DNA of 64,000 bases. It comes from Membranipora membranacea. Taxonomy: Eukaryota > Bryozoa > Gymnolaemata > Cheilostomatida > Membraniporidae. The stretch is from assembly GCA_914767715.1 (NCBI GenBank), contig OU612067.1, positions 9,116,001 to 9,180,000 of the forward strand. Reading direction: 5' to 3'. Positions 60,701 through 64,000 of this stretch are shown in pieces (position 1 is the first letter of the stretch; the number at the start of each line of letters is the position of its first letter). The translations under genes and the position numbers were made by a program. A model generated the notes under the pieces. That model was not told the DNA's origin. It was given only the letters and a program-made list of their open reading frames with translations, and made no database searches.

Positions 60701-62671
60701 GCAGCAGCAGCAATTCAAAATGCCATAGTCAATTTCAGTTTGTATGTTTTAAATATTTCTAGGTGCATTGAAGATGGTATACAAGCGTCCAAAGTATGTC
60801 AAAGCTAACCAAACAAATGACGTCACAGGACCATGGCTTGATACAGAGTTTGTCACAGACGCACTACAAAGCAATGACATGTTATCATTGCATGCCAGTT
60901 ACGATGCAATACTGAAGAACTCTCTTATGTTTTTTTGGAATTCTATCTCAATTGACGAAGTGAGTTCAAATATTGATTAAATTTCACTTTCCAGCATTCT
61001 CTAATTTTTCGATTTGATGGCATCAGACAAGATCAATGTGATTGAATGCTACATCGATAAAAGCCACCCATGTATTTTGTAAAATTATGCGCTTCATTGC
61101 TCCATTTTACTTGGTATCTTAAAAATTTCCTATTTGAATTGCAATTTGTATTTGTCACTGATATTGAAATTATAAAGTTTTTTAAATGGAGTTGTCCTCT
61201 TTACATGTAAGGGCAAATAACTTTCCCCAATAATAAAATATAATAAATCTATTGTAGATCAGAGTGAGTATTTATACAAATGGTGAAGAAGTGAAATATA
61301 TGAGGTTCTCTACAGATAACACTGAGAACACAGATGTCAGATCAGACACATGGTACTCAGGCAGCCATCTAATAGACAGTGCCTGGACTGATATGAATGC
61401 ACAAAGTCTTCCGTTTTATTTAGACTGGTGGTGGAGAAATCCGTAAGTCAAACCTAGTAATCATAGTAACTCATCACCGACTAGTAACCAGTGACCACTG
61501 TCCACTGACCACAAGACCACTAACCACTGGCCTCTGTCTAGAGGGCCATTGACAATTGGTGTAATACCTAAACAGTTTGATCTAACAATTAGCTTTGTTG
61601 ATGGTAAAGTCTCTCAAAGAGAGGAATCAACAAAAGCATATTTTGGTTCCACCAGAGTTAAGATGCAACACTTTTTATTTTATAATCAAATTAATTAAGT
61701 TATTAATTAATCAATTTACAAATACATTTAAATATACTGAACTGGCATTTCTGTACTCTCATAATATTACAGTAATGTGATAACAGCCCGGGCCCTGTAC
61801 ACAGCACATTCACATAACGGCTGTGGTGACGACTGGATATATCTAATCATCATACAGAGTCAGGAGGGAATAGTCTGTACTAACTATGAATCACACCCAG
61901 AGTCTGAAATACCTAAAATACTCTACTCTCCTCAGGATACTGCTGTACAGTCTGATAACTGTAAGACAACGACTCCACTTAATCTCATTATCTATATAGT
62001 CTTAGTTCTGGGACACACTGACATCAAGATTATACTTCTTACATGTGAATATCTGATCGTTAGAGTCAATATAGTAGCAGTACCTAATATGTACCCACCC
62101 TTAATTTATAAGATTGAACACGGGTTGTTACACCGAATCCCTTGTGATGGTACTCTTACTAAGTGAATTAATTCACTCTCTATGGATCAGATATATACAT
62201 GCAATAGTATATCACATGATCTGTGTGGTTCTTAGATACACAGACCCTATCTCAATATCTATATTTCGTTATTTTAAAAGCTACAAATATATTTGTGAGT
62301 GAATTTGCTGGTCTGTACTATCAGGGAGATGCATAAATATCTTATTGAGCAAAATGTATTTATTTTGTTAGAACTGATATGTTTTATCCCATTGGAAATG
62401 GGCAGGTCACTTAAAATTTCAATTACACGAGAAATTATTTATAACATAAGTTTAACAGGCATGCTTGAATAACTTTTATTGGTGTGACAACTTTTGGTTT
62501 AGACAAACAAGCCGATGAAAACCTGCAGACCCATTTGGAACCTTATTTTACCAACAGCAAGATAGGTCATCAAAACGTCTATCAAGGCTATTTATGTGTT
62601 GGTATCACAATAAAACTGATTTCATTGTAGTGGTAGAAGCAGATCTTTTGGTCTTCTGGATAAAAATGTAG
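54761..62671 (+). CDS. secreted protein with two PAN/Apple-like modules and a conserved C-terminal domain, paralogue 2
   Basis: Eight exons join to 404 aa: 54761-54925, 55546-55699, 56274-56448, 60399-60508, 60763-60959, 61258-61442, 61773-61960, 62631-62671. Intron phases (0,1,2,1,0,2,1) are identical to paralogue 1, and exons 3, 4, 5, 6 and 8 have exactly the same lengths. MNTSLMAFAALVLLGTITYS is the signal peptide. PAN-like cysteines are C58, C62, C68, C79 in exon 2 and the group CYDYCLMKYGANCGVF / C in exons 3-4. The C-terminal domain has IYTNGEEVK, DTWYSGSHLIDSAW, RALYTAHSHNGCGDDWIYL, IPKILYSP and ADLLVFWIKM. In exon 6 I count 37 of 62 residues identical to paralogue 1. Intron 3 is much longer here (3.95 kb) and has taken up hairpin elements. 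The role is unknown; PAN modules usually bind proteins or sugars outside the cell. Confidence 0.86.
58764..58834 (+). repeat. 12-bp minisatellite ACACACTAACCC, six copies
   Basis: TAACCC recurs at 58771, 58783, 58795, 58807, 58817 and 58829, so the period is 12 except one 10-base unit. It follows a 16-base C run by about 85 bases. The core CTAACCC looks like the telomere heptamer but the units are separated by ACACA, so it is not telomeric DNA. Confidence 0.93.
59085..59316. mobile_element. 232-bp palindromic MITE/foldback element
   Basis: The left half starts ATCAATAATTTTCAATCGGT and the right half ends as its imperfect complement (ACCGAATGACAAATATTGAT). Inner parts also pair: CAAATGTAAGCAAAGCTTGT against ACAAGCTTGTTTACATTTG, and GTTCAGAATCAGT against ACTGATTCTGAAC. 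The arms are about 106 bases with a loop near 59192-59209. It lies in intron 3 of PAN paralogue 2. Confidence 0.88.
59740..59825. mobile_element. foldback/MITE element, family GCTCAGACxGCT, copy 2
   Basis: Arms 59740-59769 and 59796-59825 pair with some mismatches around a 26-base AT-rich loop. The right arm (complement GCTCAGACTGCTGCAATGCA) resembles the element at 41639-41776 (GCTCAGACAGCTCCAATGCA), 18 of 20 bases. The two PAN paralogues thus each carry a copy, in different introns, so these are separate insertions and not duplicates of one. Confidence 0.65.
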
Positions 62672-62993
62672 AGAACAAGATCATGGAGTCATCCCGTATC
62701 AACAGAACAATATAGTCTCTGCAATGCTTGATCGGACAAAATGGTATTGGCTAAATTTACTATTATGCTTGATCTGGCACATCATCACCAGATGTAGAGT
62801 ATCGCCACGTGATCACGAGGGAATGCTATTAACTAATGATGCACAGCCGTTTTTTTTGTAAACAAATTATTTTTTCTCATGTCAATTATTGCTACACAAT
62901 CAAATGGCTGCACTTTTACAAATTGCTTTATACTTTTATTTGCGCAATGCGTGAAATAGACTTCAGGTATAAAGAACAAATTTCATTCATGGC

Positions 62994-62999
62994 AATAAA
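62994..62999 (+). other. polyadenylation signal AATAAA of PAN paralogue 2
   Basis: AATAAA lies about 320 bases after the stop codon of the second PAN gene, the first good candidate downstream. It would give a short 3' UTR. Confidence 0.4.
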
Positions 63000-63239
63000 G
63001 TTTTGGCGAAAAAAAGGACGCCGACGGGTTGGTGAATGCGGATTTACCCCAGCTGTGACCGTTTGAATTTTGGGTGATGGTTAGTCACACGCTCCAAGAT
63101 TAGTCTCCAAATGCAAGCAGAAATCTCCAGATCGTGAGGATGATCGGTCTAAATCTGTGATACAAGGGCCAGATAAAGGGGAAAAATTTTGCCATAAAAT
63201 CTTTAGGCTGTTTATTGTTTTGCAAATACAAGAAATTGC

Positions 63240-63890
63240 CGTTGATTTTCCCCAATATCTGTATTAGTTTACATTTGGCTTCACTGTAAAAAGCAGTTGA
63301 TTTCCAGCCTCCTTTGGCACAAAGCCATGCCAATCGAGGAATAGAAACTAGCACCACGACATCAAAAGCCATGGGGCGTCAAATGCTCAGTGGCTCCACA
63401 ATGCAAAAGGCACCGATATAGATAAATTGCGAAGGTGGAGGCAGACAAATCAAATAACTGGTCCTCTGAATTCAATGCATGTTTTTTAAGGTAACTCTTC
63501 AAATTTCGAATGGGGCAGATGGCCTTTTCATTGAAGGCGTAGACTTTCACCAATACAGGAAAGTTTAAAAGATTTAAAATGTATGACCAAAAATTTTGAA
63601 TATACAACTATATTTTTTCTGCTTAACTGATGGGAAGGTGACGAACGCGCATGGCATGCCTCACTAGGTCTCAGAAGTCCAAAAAACTTAGGGTAAACAG
63701 TGCACAGACAGCGGTTGAAATCTTCCCATGCAGTAGATTACAAACGCTGTTACAAATTTTTGTCAAAAGAGACAGACAGAAAGCCATGTTTGGCCTGGTC
63801 CTAGGGGTCTGGGTATTAGACACTCCTCGGAGTATTAATTGTAGCCTCGGTGAGTCAAATTTTAAGGCCACATCATTTGCTTTGCAATAA
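63240..63890 (-). pseudogene. decayed tyrosine recombinase (DIRS/Crypton-like element)
   Basis: Read on the minus strand, pieces of a tyrosine recombinase follow in the right order but in several frames. An N-terminal helical part (PRLQLILRGVS, PNMAFCLSLL) lies at 63871-63680. A FFGLLRPSEAC segment with the first catalytic Arg lies near 63659-63680. VYAFNEKAICPIRNLKSYLK lies in 63607-63362. TPHGF, a stop, then CRGASF (the His-x-x-Arg box) lies near 63335-63380, and GGWKSTAFYSE (just before the catalytic Tyr) near 63286-63309. Frameshifts and the TGA inside the HxxR box make it inactive. No reverse transcriptase or terminal repeats were seen before the window ends. Confidence 0.7.
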
Positions 63891-64000
63891 AACTGAATGG
63901 CGGAGAGGCTAGATCCTAGGGCCTTATATCCCAGGCCAGAGTTTCTCTGCTGTATTACAAATATTTTGATAGTGTGAGAACTAATCTTATCTTGGAAATT

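Overview
The window looks like ordinary chromosomal DNA of an invertebrate animal, most likely a lophotrochozoan such as a mollusc. It is AT-rich. Genes are split into short exons (often 100-200 bases) with GT/AG borders and long introns, and it carries LINE, SINE, MITE/foldback and DIRS/gypsy-type relics. There is no sign of operons, rRNA, tRNA genes or CRISPR. The species cannot be named from the sequence alone. All gene models below were joined by eye from splice sites and intron phases; each of the five long models reads through without a stop.

Layout. 1-5600: no active gene; a possible gypsy reverse-transcriptase scrap at the left edge and a decayed one-frame membrane-protein-like ORF at 4522-5460 (-). 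5770-9907 (-): a secreted two-domain C-type lectin (7 exons, 373 aa) with a Lys-Gly/Gln repeat linker. 13019-18046 (+): a TRIM-type protein (7 exons, 625 aa) with RING, two B-boxes, coiled coil and a propeller-like C-terminus. 21117-39790 (+): an 18-exon gene for an 865-aa, mostly disordered Ser/basic-rich protein I do not recognise; a LINE lies in intron 6 and an intact antisense endonuclease ORF lies in intron 15.

41086-46640 (+) and 54761-62671 (+): two tandem paralogues, each 8 exons and exactly 404 aa with identical intron phases, encoding secreted proteins with two PAN/Apple-like modules and a conserved uncharacterised C-terminal domain. Between them (48480-54230) lies a region of repeated blocks that appear to be copies of the 3' part of a small minus-strand cysteine-rich secreted-protein gene, invaded by a TIR element and two large foldback elements. 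63100-63890 (-): a decayed tyrosine-recombinase element.

Functionally the window combines extracellular recognition or matrix-type proteins (lectin, PAN proteins, cysteine-rich protein) with one intracellular ubiquitin-ligase-type TRIM gene and one unknown disordered protein. Nothing in the sequence shows that they act together; lectin, TRIM and PAN proteins are common in expanded invertebrate families linked to immunity, mucus or shell matrices, which is background knowledge and not proof here.
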